This document shows, piece after piece, positions 46,929 through 56,165 of a stretch of DNA of 64,000 nucleotides. Below the pieces are notes generated by a model. The model searched no databases and was not told the origin of the DNA. It saw nothing but the letters and a program-made list of their open reading frames with translations. This stretch comes from JBFFMO01 sp041390025 (lineage in GTDB: Bacteria > Myxococcota_A > Bradymonadia > Bradymonadales > Bradymonadaceae). Position 1 is the stretch's first letter. Every line of letters begins with the position of its first letter. The translations under genes were made by a program, and so were the position numbers. The stretch covers positions 90,039-154,038 of the forward strand of contig JAWKQR010000010.1 of the NCBI GenBank assembly GCA_041390025.1, given 5' to 3'.

Positions 46929-48177
46929 ACACCAAATTCCTAGCCCATTTTGCGGTCGTTGCGATTGGCTGCGTGCTTCCTGGGGCGGCGATGGCGGCTG
47001 GTTTCGCCAACACCAACCAGAGTGCGACGGCAGCGGCTTTGGGCGGTGTGGGTGTCGCGAACCCGAACGAGGAAATCGCTCGTACTACAACGCAGCGTCG
47101 ATGACCGACGCGAAGTTTGGCGTGTATGTCGGCGATGTCGCGATTATGCCCTCGACGTCGTACGAGTCGGGCGATGGCTCCCGGGTTGAGACCGAGAGCA
47201 ACTTTCTGCCGCCACCTAACTTGCACGTGGGTTACCGGGTGTCCGACGATGTCGCGCTCGGCGTTGGGTTCACGATGCCGTATGGTCTGACGATCGAATG
47301 GCCATCGGATTGGCCGGGGCGAGAGATAGTCGTCCAGCAGACGCTGCGCACTTACAACATCAATCCCAACGTCGCGTACCGCTTCCCAAACACGTCGCTA
47401 TCGGTCGCTCTGGGTGCGCAGCTCGTGCCTGCCGACGTCAACCTCAAGCGGAATGTCATCTTGCGTTCGGACAAGGAGGTCAACGTCGAGCTCGGCGGGA
47501 CCGCGTTTGGTTACGGTGGTACTGCCGCGATGTATTGGCGGCCGACAAACAATCTCACCTTGGGCGCGTCGTACCGCAGTAGTGTCGATTTGGACTTTGA
47601 AGGGGACTCGCATTTCAAGGGGGCCGCAGGCACTCCGTTTGAGAGCACTTTTGTGGATCAGTCGGTGACCACGGCTGTGACGTTGCCCCACCTGGTCACC
47701 GCAGGGATTGGCTACCAAGCCGACAAGGTGTGGGTCGGATTCGACGTCGCCGTGACGTTCTGGCACTCCTACGACACATAGAAGCTCAACTTCTCTGAAC
47801 CTTGCGAGCAAGGCGACGCGACGTGCGAGTTTGGTGTCGATACCACCAACCCTCCGAGCACGGTGATTCCTGGTGACTGGAACGACTCACCGACGTTTCG
47901 CCTTGGCTTTCAGTACGACGTGCTGGATTACCTCAACGTGCGTGCGGGCGCCGCGTGGGACCTTTCGCCGATTCCCGACTCGACAGTCTCCCCATCGCTG
48001 CCCGGGAATGACCGTGCGGTGTTCTCAGCCGGGCTTGGCTATCATCGTGCCGCGTGGCGCATGGATGTTGCGTATCAGTTGGTGAAGGCCACACGTACCA
48101 TCACGAACGGCAATCAAGATGGTTTGTACCGGACGTCGGCCCAAATCTTTGGATTGAACGTCGGCTACGAACTTTGA
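46925..48177 (+). CDS. FadL/OmpP1-type outer membrane protein, one indel and one in-frame stop
   Basis: About 417 residues. The signal peptide KFLAHFAVVAIGCVLPGAAM ends AAG, and FANTNQSATAAALGGVGVAN is typical of a mature FadL start. A slip near 47070 leads to RSYYNAASMTDAKFGVYVGD. Barrel strands continue (NLHVGYRVSDDVALGVGFTM, TLRTYNINPNVAYRFPNTSL, HLVTAGIGYQADKVWVGFDV). A TAG at 47779-47781 interrupts YDT*KLNFSEPCEQG, after which the barrel goes on to the end VGYEL. The stop could be one misread base (TGG or TTG). The gene is translationally coupled to the lipase-like gene, which suggests uptake of released fatty acids. Confidence 0.78.
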
Positions 48178-48178
48178 G

Positions 48179-48949
48179 TCAGGGCGGCGCGCAGCCGTTC
48201 TCGATTAGGCCTCCATCGCAGCACCGGCCGGGGCTGAACAACGTCCCACAAACGGTGTGGGGTGTTGGGATCCCGGTGGGGTCCAACTCCGGTTGTCGCG
48301 TCCAAGACTCTGCCGGGCTTTCAGCATAAACAAACTCATCCAAAACCAAGCCGTCATGGACTAGGCGGATTTTACCCCCCGCATTGGCGAGCGACAGACG
48401 AGTCTGTGCCGCGACGACCGAAATGTCTGGCGCGAGATTCGGGGTGCCCCGCGCGAACACGACAAATGCACGACCTGCCTCAAGGCAGAACGGTTCGTCC
48501 GCCTTCCACTTCAAATCATCGCCGACGTAGAGTTCGGTGCCCTCCAGAGTCAGCGTGGCGGGCGACGGGTTGTAGAGCTCAATGAATTCGTCGCTGTAGG
48601 CGTCGCGTTGACCATCGTTGTTGGCGTCTCCCTCAATCCCGCTGGCAACGTTTGCATAGACCTCGTTGATGAACAGCGCTCCGATCGTCGGCGGCGTTGC
48701 AGACGCGCACGGATGTGGGGGCACAGGGTCGGGCTGATCGGTCGAGAGCACGGGCGATTGAACCTGCGCGGAGGCGTTGTCCGTGGGGTTCAACGAAGGC
48801 GCCACCGATGGTGTCGTCGTCGGAAACCGCACACAGTCTCCCTGGGCACAGTATTCACCGGTAGAGCACTGCGACGACTGCCGACACTCGGTCCAATCGC
48901 CGCATGCACACGCGAAAACGAATGCAACCACAGATATTTGCTTGATCAT
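48179..48949 (-). CDS. Lipoprotein with a lamin-tail domain
   Basis: 256 residues from the ATG at 48949. The signal KQISVVAFVFACACG gives a lipobox Cys. A short Cys-rich motif (CRQSSQCSTGEYCAQGDC) follows, then a Pro-rich linker. The lamin-tail domain reads LFINEVYANVASGIEGDANN, EFIELYNPSPATLTLEGTEL and FCLEAGRAFVVFARGTPNL, and keeps the INE...GDANNDG...EFIELYN pattern of bacterial LTD proteins. It ends with a Cys-rich tail. Likely surface-exposed; the function of bacterial LTDs is not settled. It overlaps the preceding gene's stop by 4 bp. Confidence 0.8.
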   Translation of the reverse strand: MIKQISVVAFVFACACGDWTECRQSSQCSTGEYCAQGDCVRFPTTTPSVAPSLNPTDNASAQVQSPVLSTDQPDPVPPHPCASATPPTIGALFINEVYANVASGIEGDANNDGQRDAYSDEFIELYNPSPATLTLEGTELYVGDDLKWKADEPFCLEAGRAFVVFARGTPNLAPDISVVAAQTRLSLANAGGKIRLVHDGLVLDEFVYAESPAESWTRQPELDPTGIPTPHTVCGTLFSPGRCCDGGLIENGCAPP

Positions 48950-49524
48950 GGCTCCACCTCCGCCAGCGTGCGTGAGAACCACCCGCCGGTCAGGGCGTCG
49001 AGGGTGGCCTCTTGGAGGTCACGGGCATGAACGTGGCCGAGGCGCTGGTCAAAGGATGCTGACAGCGCCATGCGGGAGCTTTCAAGCCATCGGAAGTAGA
49101 GCTCAAGCACGCGTTCTGAGAGTTGCCCGCGCAGTTGGACATTGCGACGTTTGGTCTCGTCGGCGGCGAACTCGTCGCGACTGAACACCACACGTTCGAG
49201 GTCAAACTTGAGGTCGATGGAGACGCTCCACGTGGAGTCTCGGCCATCGAGCGTGTCCGTTTGACCGCTCTTGAAGGCGAAGGTGTCGTCGACTTGGCCG
49301 AATTGTTCGCGAAAACGGTCGTCGACGTTGAGGACCCTTCGGTAACCTGCTGAGACGGTGAATTGTGGCGCGAGTCCAGCGAGCCGGGATCGAGCGGACC
49401 AAGGATCGAGCTCGGAATCGAGTTCGGCATGTTGCAACGCGGCGTCGACCACCTCGTGCGGTGTTGGAACGCGTGCCCATGCAAACGCGGGCCAAAATGT
49501 CAGAAACACAAGAAAGGATTTCAC
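48946..49524 (-). CDS. Secreted protein of unknown function
   Basis: 192 residues. Signal peptide MKSFLVFLTFWPAFAWA. The mature protein has beta/helix segments (PQFTVSAGYRRVLNVDD, STWSVSIDLKFDLERVVFSR, RGQLSERVLELYFRWLESSR). The first part looks beta-barrel-like and the last part is helical, a combination also found in TolC-like proteins, but it is too short for one. No Cys. It overlaps the lamin-tail gene (4 bp) and is probably in the same unit. I recognise no family. Confidence 0.6.
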   Translation of the reverse strand: MKSFLVFLTFWPAFAWARVPTPHEVVDAALQHAELDSELDPWSARSRLAGLAPQFTVSAGYRRVLNVDDRFREQFGQVDDTFAFKSGQTDTLDGRDSTWSVSIDLKFDLERVVFSRDEFAADETKRRNVQLRGQLSERVLELYFRWLESSRMALSASFDQRLGHVHARDLQEATLDALTGGWFSRTLAEVEP

Positions 49525-49599
49525 GATAAACCTCCGTTGAAGACACGGGGTTATCGGTCAATGGCATCCAAATGTTGCGAATTGCCGCAGGTCAGCTTC

Positions 49600-51051
49600 T
49601 TACGCGGGGAAGCGCGCATGCAAGCGGTCGAGGATCTTGCGATGCAGTCCGCCAAAATTCGAGCCTGACAACCCGACGATGACGTCACCGGGTTTGGCGT
49701 GAGACGCGACGTAGTCGGCGATGTCGTCAACGTCTTCGATGAGCAAAGTCGGGGGGCCAAGGGCTTCAGTGTCGCGGACCAACTCATCGATATCGAGCAG
49801 CTCGTTGTCCGCGAGGCCTTCGTCCTTCCTCCAGGGTTTGGAGATGATCACGTGGTCAGCGATCGCCAAGCCGCGCGGATAATCAAACTGAAACACCCGT
49901 CGCCGGGACGTGTTGCTCTTGGCTTCAAACAGGGCCCAGATCTTACGTTCGCCGAAGCGGTCACGCATGGCACGCATGGTGGCTTCGACGGCCGTTGGGT
50001 GATGCGCGAAGTCGTCGAACACACGGATGTCGTTGACGGTCCCGACGAGCTCCTGGCGTTTCCGCGTGGGGATGAAGCCTGCGAATGCGCCACGAAGTTT
50101 TTCGAGATCCGCCCCTTCGTCGAGGCAAATGGCAAGGGCGCCTAACATGTTTCTGATGTTAAACTCGCCCATCGCGGGAATGCGGAATCGACCAAGCGTT
50201 TCCCCATCAAGCAAGACTTCGGCGGACGATACTTCGTCATATTCGATGTTGATGGCGCGCAGGTTGTTGTGGGCTTCGAGGCCAAACAGGCGGCGTTCAC
50301 ACGCAGCGTGTGAACTGACCTTCAACGCCCGCGTATCGTCGCCGTTGACCCACAGCGAACCCTCAGGCGGGATCAGAGCGACCATCCGTTCGAACACGTG
50401 TTCGACGGCGGCGATGTCTGGATAGATGTCGGCGTGGTCGTACTCGAGGTTGTTGATGGTCGCTCGGAACGGTGCGTAGTGCCAAAACTTGGGCACTTTG
50501 TCGAAGTAGGCGGTGTCGTACTCATCGCCTTCGACGACGAAGATCTTGCTGTCGCTGAGCCGGTAGTTGGAGTCGAAGTTTCCTGTGATGCCGCCCACCA
50601 TGAAGCTTGGGTCCAGTCCTGCCTGGGTGAGGCACCAAGCCACCATGCTGGTCGTGGTGGTTTTCCCGTGGGTGCCGGTGATCACAAGGTTCGTGGAGTC
50701 CTTCATGAAAAAATGTCGCAGTGCTTCAGGGAACGAGAGGTAAGGAAATCCTCTCTCCCGCATTGCGACGGCGTCGGCATAATCCTTCCGAACAACGTTC
50801 CCAACGACCACCAAGTCCGGATTCCAGTCAAGGTTGTGGGCGTCGTAACCGACCATGATGTCGATGCCTTGGTCGCGCAGCCAATCGCTCATGGGAGGGT
50901 ATGCCATCGCATCTGAACCTCGGACGTCAAACCCTCGCGCTTTCAGCATGGCCGCCAGACTGCCCATGCCGGTGCCGCAGATGCCGATGACGTGAATCTT
51001 GTGAATGTCGGTGGGGAGTTCAGGAAATGGGCGAGCGTTCGATGCTGTCAC
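49600..51051 (-). CDS. mpl: UDP-N-acetylmuramate:L-Ala-gamma-D-Glu-meso-DAP ligase
   Basis: 483 residues. Cell-wall recycling ligase that joins the murein tripeptide to UDP-MurNAc in the cytosol. Rossmann-like start HVIGICGTGMGSLAAMLKAR. Mur ligase P-loop ITGTHGKTTTTSMVAWCL. Mpl-specific VVEGDEYDTAYFDKVPKFWH, NNLEYDHADIYPD and the C-domain FDDFAHHPTAVEATMRAM. The DAHNL/MVGYD region and the length distinguish Mpl from MurC. It is intact. Confidence 0.95.
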   Translation of the reverse strand: MTASNARPFPELPTDIHKIHVIGICGTGMGSLAAMLKARGFDVRGSDAMAYPPMSDWLRDQGIDIMVGYDAHNLDWNPDLVVVGNVVRKDYADAVAMRERGFPYLSFPEALRHFFMKDSTNLVITGTHGKTTTTSMVAWCLTQAGLDPSFMVGGITGNFDSNYRLSDSKIFVVEGDEYDTAYFDKVPKFWHYAPFRATINNLEYDHADIYPDIAAVEHVFERMVALIPPEGSLWVNGDDTRALKVSSHAACERRLFGLEAHNNLRAINIEYDEVSSAEVLLDGETLGRFRIPAMGEFNIRNMLGALAICLDEGADLEKLRGAFAGFIPTRKRQELVGTVNDIRVFDDFAHHPTAVEATMRAMRDRFGERKIWALFEAKSNTSRRRVFQFDYPRGLAIADHVIISKPWRKDEGLADNELLDIDELVRDTEALGPPTLLIEDVDDIADYVASHAKPGDVIVGLSGSNFGGLHRKILDRLHARFPA

Positions 51052-51090
51052 GATGACTCCGTGTCGACGTGCGCTTCCATGCGCGTGCGA

Positions 51091-51753
51091 TTAGTTTCCG
51101 GCACTGAAATCAAGAAACTCGGCGGCCTTTTCTTCCGAGAAGGGCTCTAGAGCGATTTGCATCCCGCGGTGCCGGCGCCCACCCTCGATCACTTCCGCGA
51201 CCTTCGCTTTCATCATGAAACGCTTGCCTGAGGATGGATGATGGACCTCAAGCATGACTTCGGCGTCCACGGGGTGCGGTTCGGGGCTCCGGTAGAACAA
51301 TGACCCCGACGGAACGTCGCGTTCGACAAACTTGGCGAGGATCTTGTCGTCTTTGATATGAATCTTCAGCCGCGGGAGATTGTGATCATGCACGGCCTGG
51401 CGCAAGGCCGGGTCACGCTCAAGGTGTGCCGTCACAAAATCGCGCCACACGTCGTTGTTTGCCGACCCGACTGGGTGGATCTGCACCCCCATACCGGGCG
51501 GAATGCCACGCTCGGCCGCGTCCGCGGAGTTGATGCGGTGAGCGACCATCCCCAAGACGTCGATCTCTTCGGCGGTTTCAGTGACGACCGTAAGGCGCGC
51601 GAGCCGGCGCAACGGCAAAGGCTCGTCGGCAACGATGAAAATGCCGCGATACGAGATGTTTTTTGTGGTGTAGGTCGAGAAACCCTCCGGGGAGGACATC
51701 TTGACGGCCAACGCAATGTTGACGCGCGGGTCACGGCGATTGGATTTTCCCAT
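51091..51753 (-). CDS. PilZ domain protein
   Basis: 220 residues from the ATG at 51753; a longer start at 51783 is possible. RRDPRVNIALAVKMSSPEGF opens a PilZ domain with RxxxR replaced by the RRDPR form, then NISYRGIFIVADEPLPLRRL (N.S..G) and GMVAHRI. A second beta-barrel half (ILAKFVERDVPSGSLFYRSP, MKAKVAEVIEGGRRHRGMQI) may be a second, degenerate PilZ domain. PilZ proteins bind cyclic di-GMP or act in surface motility in Myxococcota. It lies downstream of the AgmX-type gene on the same strand. Confidence 0.82.
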   Translation of the reverse strand: MGKSNRRDPRVNIALAVKMSSPEGFSTYTTKNISYRGIFIVADEPLPLRRLARLTVVTETAEEIDVLGMVAHRINSADAAERGIPPGMGVQIHPVGSANNDVWRDFVTAHLERDPALRQAVHDHNLPRLKIHIKDDKILAKFVERDVPSGSLFYRSPEPHPVDAEVMLEVHHPSSGKRFMMKAKVAEVIEGGRRHRGMQIALEPFSEEKAAEFLDFSAGN

Positions 51754-51796
51754 ATTCGGCGGCCTGACTGAGGTGTGACACAACTATATGGGGTGA

Positions 51797-52549
51797 TTAG
51801 TCGAACGTGAAGTCGAGATCGAAGCGTGTACGTCTATCGCCTCGAGACGCCGGGAACTTCAGTTTTCGGATACGATCCACCATGCACTGTTCAACGGTTT
51901 GCGAGCGGAGCTTTGAGCGCGTCACGTGCACGCGTGAGGGTCGACCGTCTCCCTCGACCTGCACACGGAACGCCACGTCACCGCGCATTTGTGGGACTTT
52001 TCTCGCCACTTCGTCGTAGCACGGCATGAGCGTCCGCGCTGAGAGGGTTTGGCTGATTTGACCGGGAGTCAGCGGCGCAGAATCCCCTCCCGACATCGAA
52101 ATCTCGACAACGTCTTGCGTTGATGCGCCTTTTGCGGACCAACTCGCGCGCGGCACGTACTTCCCGTTGGGTTGATACACCTCGGGAGGCGGGATGTACT
52201 CTGGCTCCGCGGGCTCCGTGGGCTCGGGAGCCTCAGTTGCCTCGTCGGGTTGGTCCGCGAAGATGTCTCCGATGACAAATCGGTCTTCGGGAACGTAGTC
52301 GTCCACGAAATCGGCCTCTTCGCCGGGTGGCGTACCCTGCGGATCACGTTTGTCCTTGCGTCGTTTTTTGGCGCGTTTTTTTGTCTTTTTTGTAGCGTCT
52401 GCAACGGCTTCGGGCTGCGCTTCCACCGCATCTTCGGTGGTGGGGAAGAAGCGCTCCCGCAGGTCGGGTCTGAGCCACAGAACCGCGGCCCCCATACCCG
52501 CGATCAGCACCAAAACCACCGCCCAAGTTTTCCACGAAGAACCTTCCAT
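51797..52549 (-). CDS. AgmX/PglI C-terminal domain (TonB-like) membrane protein
   Basis: 250 residues from the ATG at 52549 (GAGG upstream). An N-terminal helix (WAVVLVLIAGMGAAVLWL) anchors it in the inner membrane. A Lys/Arg-rich then acidic/Pro-rich periplasmic linker follows. The C-terminal domain has LSARTLMPCYDEVARKVPQM, VAFRVQVEGDGRPSRVHVTR and VEQCMVDRIRKLKFPASRGD, with the Cys pair shared by AgmX/PglI proteins. It is the third protein in the window with this domain, and the shortest, with no cytosolic sensor domain. Confidence 0.82.
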   Translation of the reverse strand: MEGSSWKTWAVVLVLIAGMGAAVLWLRPDLRERFFPTTEDAVEAQPEAVADATKKTKKRAKKRRKDKRDPQGTPPGEEADFVDDYVPEDRFVIGDIFADQPDEATEAPEPTEPAEPEYIPPPEVYQPNGKYVPRASWSAKGASTQDVVEISMSGGDSAPLTPGQISQTLSARTLMPCYDEVARKVPQMRGDVAFRVQVEGDGRPSRVHVTRSKLRSQTVEQCMVDRIRKLKFPASRGDRRTRFDLDFTFD

Positions 52550-52645
52550 GTTCTCATCCTCGCCCAAAGCCGCCCAAGGTACAATCGTCCCAGTTGCGGC
52601 GAGCGCAGTGTTCTGCTTATGTTCGCACCTTTGACGGAGACTGCC

Positions 52646-54016
52646 ATGCGTTTGTTGATGATAGGCCTCGCCATGGTGTTGGCGTCCTGCTCGGACGATT
52701 CTGCGAAGGACACGCCGCCGACAAACAACACCGTGCGCGATTCGGGCGCCGACATCGCGCTCTCCGGTGACGCGGGAGACAACGGCGACGCCGCTGTCGA
52801 GGCCGACGTGGGCACGCCGATGCCCGGTGCGTGCGCGGCGAACGTCACGGTAGGAAGCGCTTTCGCACTGGATCCGCTCGGTGAGGCCGGCCAGTTTTAC
52901 TCGGTTGCGGCGTTCGATGGGGCATCAATCTGGGTGGTGTACAATCGGCCCCAATCCATGAACGTCCGAGACGAGGGGATTTTTGTCGTGCGGCTGGGAT
53001 GCGACGGCGCGATTCTGACGCCGCCGACTTTGGTCAGTCCGGATGCAGACGCCCGCAACTACTCGCCCACACTTGCAGCTGCGGATGGCCGCGCCTACGT
53101 CCTTTGGGTCCACCAGCCAAACGGTGGCAACGCGAAGCAGCTGCTCTACGTCGGGTTTCGTTCAGACGGCTCGCGCATCACCCCTGAGCCTGTCGATGTA
53201 ACGCCGAGTTTGGGCGAAATGCCTCTGTCGGAGACGATCTGGCAGCCAGATCTTGCAGCGACTTCCGACGGAGCGGTGCTGGTTGCCGAGGTTCTTGGGA
53301 CCGAAACACAGGTCGTCGTCGAGCGGTTCACGCCCGCGGGAGAGGTGACCGCGACGTTCTTGGCCTTTGGCGAGAAGGGCGTCGATCAGCGGTCGCCGTC
53401 CGTGGGGGTCGAAGGGGACAAGACATGGGTCGTATGGACGCGGTATCAGCCGGCCGATCCGAACACGGGAACGCCTGAGGTGCCTGACAGCCCAGCATTT
53501 GTCTCGTTCACTGGGGATTCACAGGTGCCCGACCAAGGTGCGCCGACGGTGTTTCCTGCGGTGGGTGAGGAGATTCCGTTGACTTCAGTTTCGCCGCAAG
53601 CTGGGCCCAACGGCGAGATGTTCATGGCTTACAACTTCGTGGCGCCACGCCAGTCGTTGCTGACGGTGCGACAGCTCGGGGTCGCCGAGCAGATTACCAC
53701 GGGCGCAGGCACTGCGGGGCAGTTGAATTTCCGCCAGACCGTCGTGTCAGCGGCTGGCGGAGGGGCCATCGGATGGTACCGCTACACCAGCTCGCCACAG
53801 AAGAGCTCGGTCGTGTTGCAGGCGTTTCGTGTGGACCAGGGCCGGTTGACGTTGGGGCCTGAAAACGTCGTGCTGCCCAGCTATGATGCGATTCAACCCT
53901 ATGGTCCGGGACTTGCGCATCTGGAGGACGATCTCTACTTCGTGACGTACACTCAAGGCGCGAGCGCGCCGGAAGCCCGCGTCTATGGGCGTTTTGTTTC
54001 GGCGACGACACGCTGA
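52646..54016 (+). CDS. Large lipoprotein with beta-propeller-like repeats
   Basis: 456 residues from the ATG at 52646. The signal RLLMIGLAMVLASC has the lipobox LASC, which settles the start against the much longer upstream reading frame. An Asp/Ala-rich linker leads to repeated units of about 50 residues built on SPTLAAADGRAYVLWVHQ, QPDLAATSDGAVLVAEVLGT and SPSVGVEGDKTWVVWTRY, an aromatic/Asp-box-like pattern that suggests a beta-propeller. Surface or periplasmic. No enzyme motif is visible. Confidence 0.75.
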   Translation: MRLLMIGLAMVLASCSDDSAKDTPPTNNTVRDSGADIALSGDAGDNGDAAVEADVGTPMPGACAANVTVGSAFALDPLGEAGQFYSVAAFDGASIWVVYNRPQSMNVRDEGIFVVRLGCDGAILTPPTLVSPDADARNYSPTLAAADGRAYVLWVHQPNGGNAKQLLYVGFRSDGSRITPEPVDVTPSLGEMPLSETIWQPDLAATSDGAVLVAEVLGTETQVVVERFTPAGEVTATFLAFGEKGVDQRSPSVGVEGDKTWVVWTRYQPADPNTGTPEVPDSPAFVSFTGDSQVPDQGAPTVFPAVGEEIPLTSVSPQAGPNGEMFMAYNFVAPRQSLLTVRQLGVAEQITTGAGTAGQLNFRQTVVSAAGGGAIGWYRYTSSPQKSSVVLQAFRVDQGRLTLGPENVVLPSYDAIQPYGPGLAHLEDDLYFVTYTQGASAPEARVYGRFVSATTR

Positions 54017-54056
54017 GCATTTTGATTCTTTTCTGTCGCTGGAGTAGGCTCCTCGC

Positions 54057-54973
54057 ATGTCCGACGAACAAAATCCTTGGAACCACCCGCCAAATTCACC
54101 GTTTGCGGACGATGAACAAACGCCTGTGCCCGCACCGACGGTGCCAGCCACGTTTGGCAATACGGGTTCCTTTGCGCGACCGGCCGCGCCGGGTCACGCA
54201 GGAGTCCCTAACCCGCCCACCGGTCAGATGAGTCCACCGAGCGGTCAGTACGGCGTTGGACAGACGCCGTTTCCCAATCAGGCGTCGGGCAGCTTTGCGA
54301 CGGGTCAGTTTGGAAATCCGGTCACGGGTCAGCACCAAGCGATTGGCCAGCCCGGCTTCGGGAATCCGCCAACCGGGCAGTTCGGTGTTCCGCCGGCCGC
54401 GAATGCGTTTGGAAACCCACCCACGGGACAGTTTTCGACGGGCCAGTTCGGGCAGCCCAGTGCTTTTGGCAACCCGGCAACTGGGCAGTTTCCGACCCAA
54501 CCCATTGGCAACCCGGCGACGGGGCAGTTTGCGACAAACCAGTTTGCCAATCCTGCTTCCGGGCAGTTTTCCACCGAGATGCCGGGCGAGCCGCTGCATC
54601 GCGCCCCGTCTGATCAGATGCCTGTCCAGCCCTACCATGACGCGACGGGGTCGTTTGCCCAGCCCTACGTCACAGGGCAGATGCCCGGCGTTGGACTGGT
54701 GGCACCGATTGCAACCCCGCCGCCGATGAAGGCCGTGCAGGTCGTCACGCCACGCATGCGCGCGATCTATGGTGCCGGCGGCGCGTTCTTCGGGCTCGTA
54801 GCCGGCGTGTTTTTGGGCATTTTGAACAGTGCCTTGGAAGGGGTGGGATTTGGAGCTGGCATTGGCGTCACCATCCAGATCTCCTGTGGTTTGGGCTCCT
54901 GTTTGGGATCGCCTGCGGCACGAAGCCCGAGCGCGTTGCGAACGTGTTGCGGTCCTACGGCGTCATTGACTGA
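54057..54973 (+). CDS. Repeat-rich membrane protein (GNPxTGQF repeats), one indel
   Basis: About 305 residues. The first 220 are low-complexity, rich in Pro, Gly, Asn, Gln and Phe, with about ten copies of an eight-residue unit (GNPATGQF, GNPPTGQF, ANPASGQF). The C-terminal part has a Gly-rich hydrophobic hairpin (GAGGAFFGLVAGVFLGILNS, VGFGAGIGVTI). A slip near 54890 leads to LWFGLLFGIACGTKPERVAN and the end SYGVID. The hairpin would fit the membrane and leave the repeat region in the cytosol. No known family. The stop overlaps the convergent lipoprotein by 11 bp. Confidence 0.6.
54270..54580 (+). repeat. Degenerate 24-bp coding repeats
   Basis: Around ten imperfect copies coding for GNPxTGQF-like octapeptides, several in direct contact and others separated by short spacers. 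Codon use differs between copies, so the peptide rather than the DNA is being kept. Confidence 0.8.
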
Positions 54974-56165
54974 CGAATTCGGGGTCCACGCACCATGTAA
55001 AGGAGCGGTGCTCGGCCCCTTTTTCTGGCGGCCACACGTTACGAACGTAACAATTGTCCACGCCTGAAGGGATTCCGAGCGCGAGGTTGCCCACTGCTTC
55101 CCCAATCACGTCGCCGCGTGTGGTGCGAAGCTCTGCGCCCGCTCGGGCAAAAGGCGCAGTTGCGGGTGGGTCGGCTGCAGACAGCCGCATGGTTGCTCGC
55201 CGTCCGACAGGTTCGAGCAGAGATTCGTCTGCGTGCACGGTAAACGCCGCGCAGCGTGTCTGGGTGGTGGCGTAAAAGCGCTTTCCGATGGTCAGCGTTG
55301 CCGTGACATACGCGTCAATCCAAGGATTGAAAGGAAAAACCTGCTTGCGGTCGAAGCTCAAGAGCCCTTCTGCGAGGGCAACCTCGGAGAACGTCGTGTC
55401 CGTGTACGGGGCCTCAAACGTGTCTTTGGGAAAGTAGGTCTGGTCCACCGCGTCACTAGGAAAGTCGACGTCCACATGAAATCCGTCGACGACAACGGCC
55501 CCATCCTTTAGCACGACGCCGGCCGCGACTTCGACGGCGCTACCTTTCCAGACTTCAACCCGCTGTCGCCTGGTCGAGACACGCTCGACCTCATCTTTAC
55601 GCACGAAAAACGTCAATCGCGCGCGTCCTAACCCGGCCAAACCTCGTCGGTAACAATGCGGAGTTTCCTCGTCACCGAGCAGGTTCTCGACCTTGAAAAA
55701 CTCGCCGGATTCGCCGAGCACACGAAGTGCGATGAAGCGTGACGCGGGGTCGCCCTCGTTGAAACGCAGCGCCTTCTTCTCCATCGCCTTTAAATGCCGC
55801 CGCGCACGCGACTCACGACGGGCAGCGATGTACGCGTCGCGACGCTCCCGGTCCTTGATTTTTTTGATGCGTTTTTTTTCGCGCTCAATTTCTTTGGCGT
55901 ATCGCTCTTGGCGCTTTTCCAAATACTCCGCCATGTCGCGTTGCATCTCGTCGTCGCGCTGACGCTGCATTTCAGGCGCGCGGTACTGCAGAAGCGGAGT
56001 AGGGTCGGTAGGTGATGCGTACAGCGCCGTATTGCGTGAGATAACCACGAACCCGCGTTCGGGGGACACGTCTTGCGGCACGGCCTCGACCGCGGGTTCT
56101 TCAACCGGTTGGACTACCGGCGTGGCGCAAGACGAGACCAGCAGTGCGAGGAACAGATGTTTCAT
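54963..56165 (-). CDS. Lipoprotein with a Lys/Arg-rich coiled-coil
   Basis: 400 residues. Signal HLFLALLVSSCATPV with the lipobox SSC. Residues 70-130 form a highly charged helix (KRQERYAKEIEREKKRIKKI, YIAARRESRARRHLKAMEKK). The rest is beta-rich with paired Cys (TQTRCAAFTVH, VDNCYVRNVWPPEK, FTWCVDPEFVS). An SH3-like section (FIALRVLGESGEFFKVENLL) appears in the middle and may bind the cell wall. Function unknown. It is the last gene of the six-gene overlapping set and overlaps the redox protein by ATGA. Confidence 0.72.
   Translation of the reverse strand: MKHLFLALLVSSCATPVVQPVEEPAVEAVPQDVSPERGFVVISRNTALYASPTDPTPLLQYRAPEMQRQRDDEMQRDMAEYLEKRQERYAKEIEREKKRIKKIKDRERRDAYIAARRESRARRHLKAMEKKALRFNEGDPASRFIALRVLGESGEFFKVENLLGDEETPHCYRRGLAGLGRARLTFFVRKDEVERVSTRRQRVEVWKGSAVEVAAGVVLKDGAVVVDGFHVDVDFPSDAVDQTYFPKDTFEAPYTDTTFSEVALAEGLLSFDRKQVFPFNPWIDAYVTATLTIGKRFYATTQTRCAAFTVHADESLLEPVGRRATMRLSAADPPATAPFARAGAELRTTRGDVIGEAVGNLALGIPSGVDNCYVRNVWPPEKGAEHRSFTWCVDPEFVSQ

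Noticed and set aside
52172..52645. A much longer N-terminus for the large lipoprotein at 52646
   Set aside because: The upstream in-frame extension is antisense to the AgmX-type gene, while the ATG at 52646 gives a perfect lipoprotein signal.
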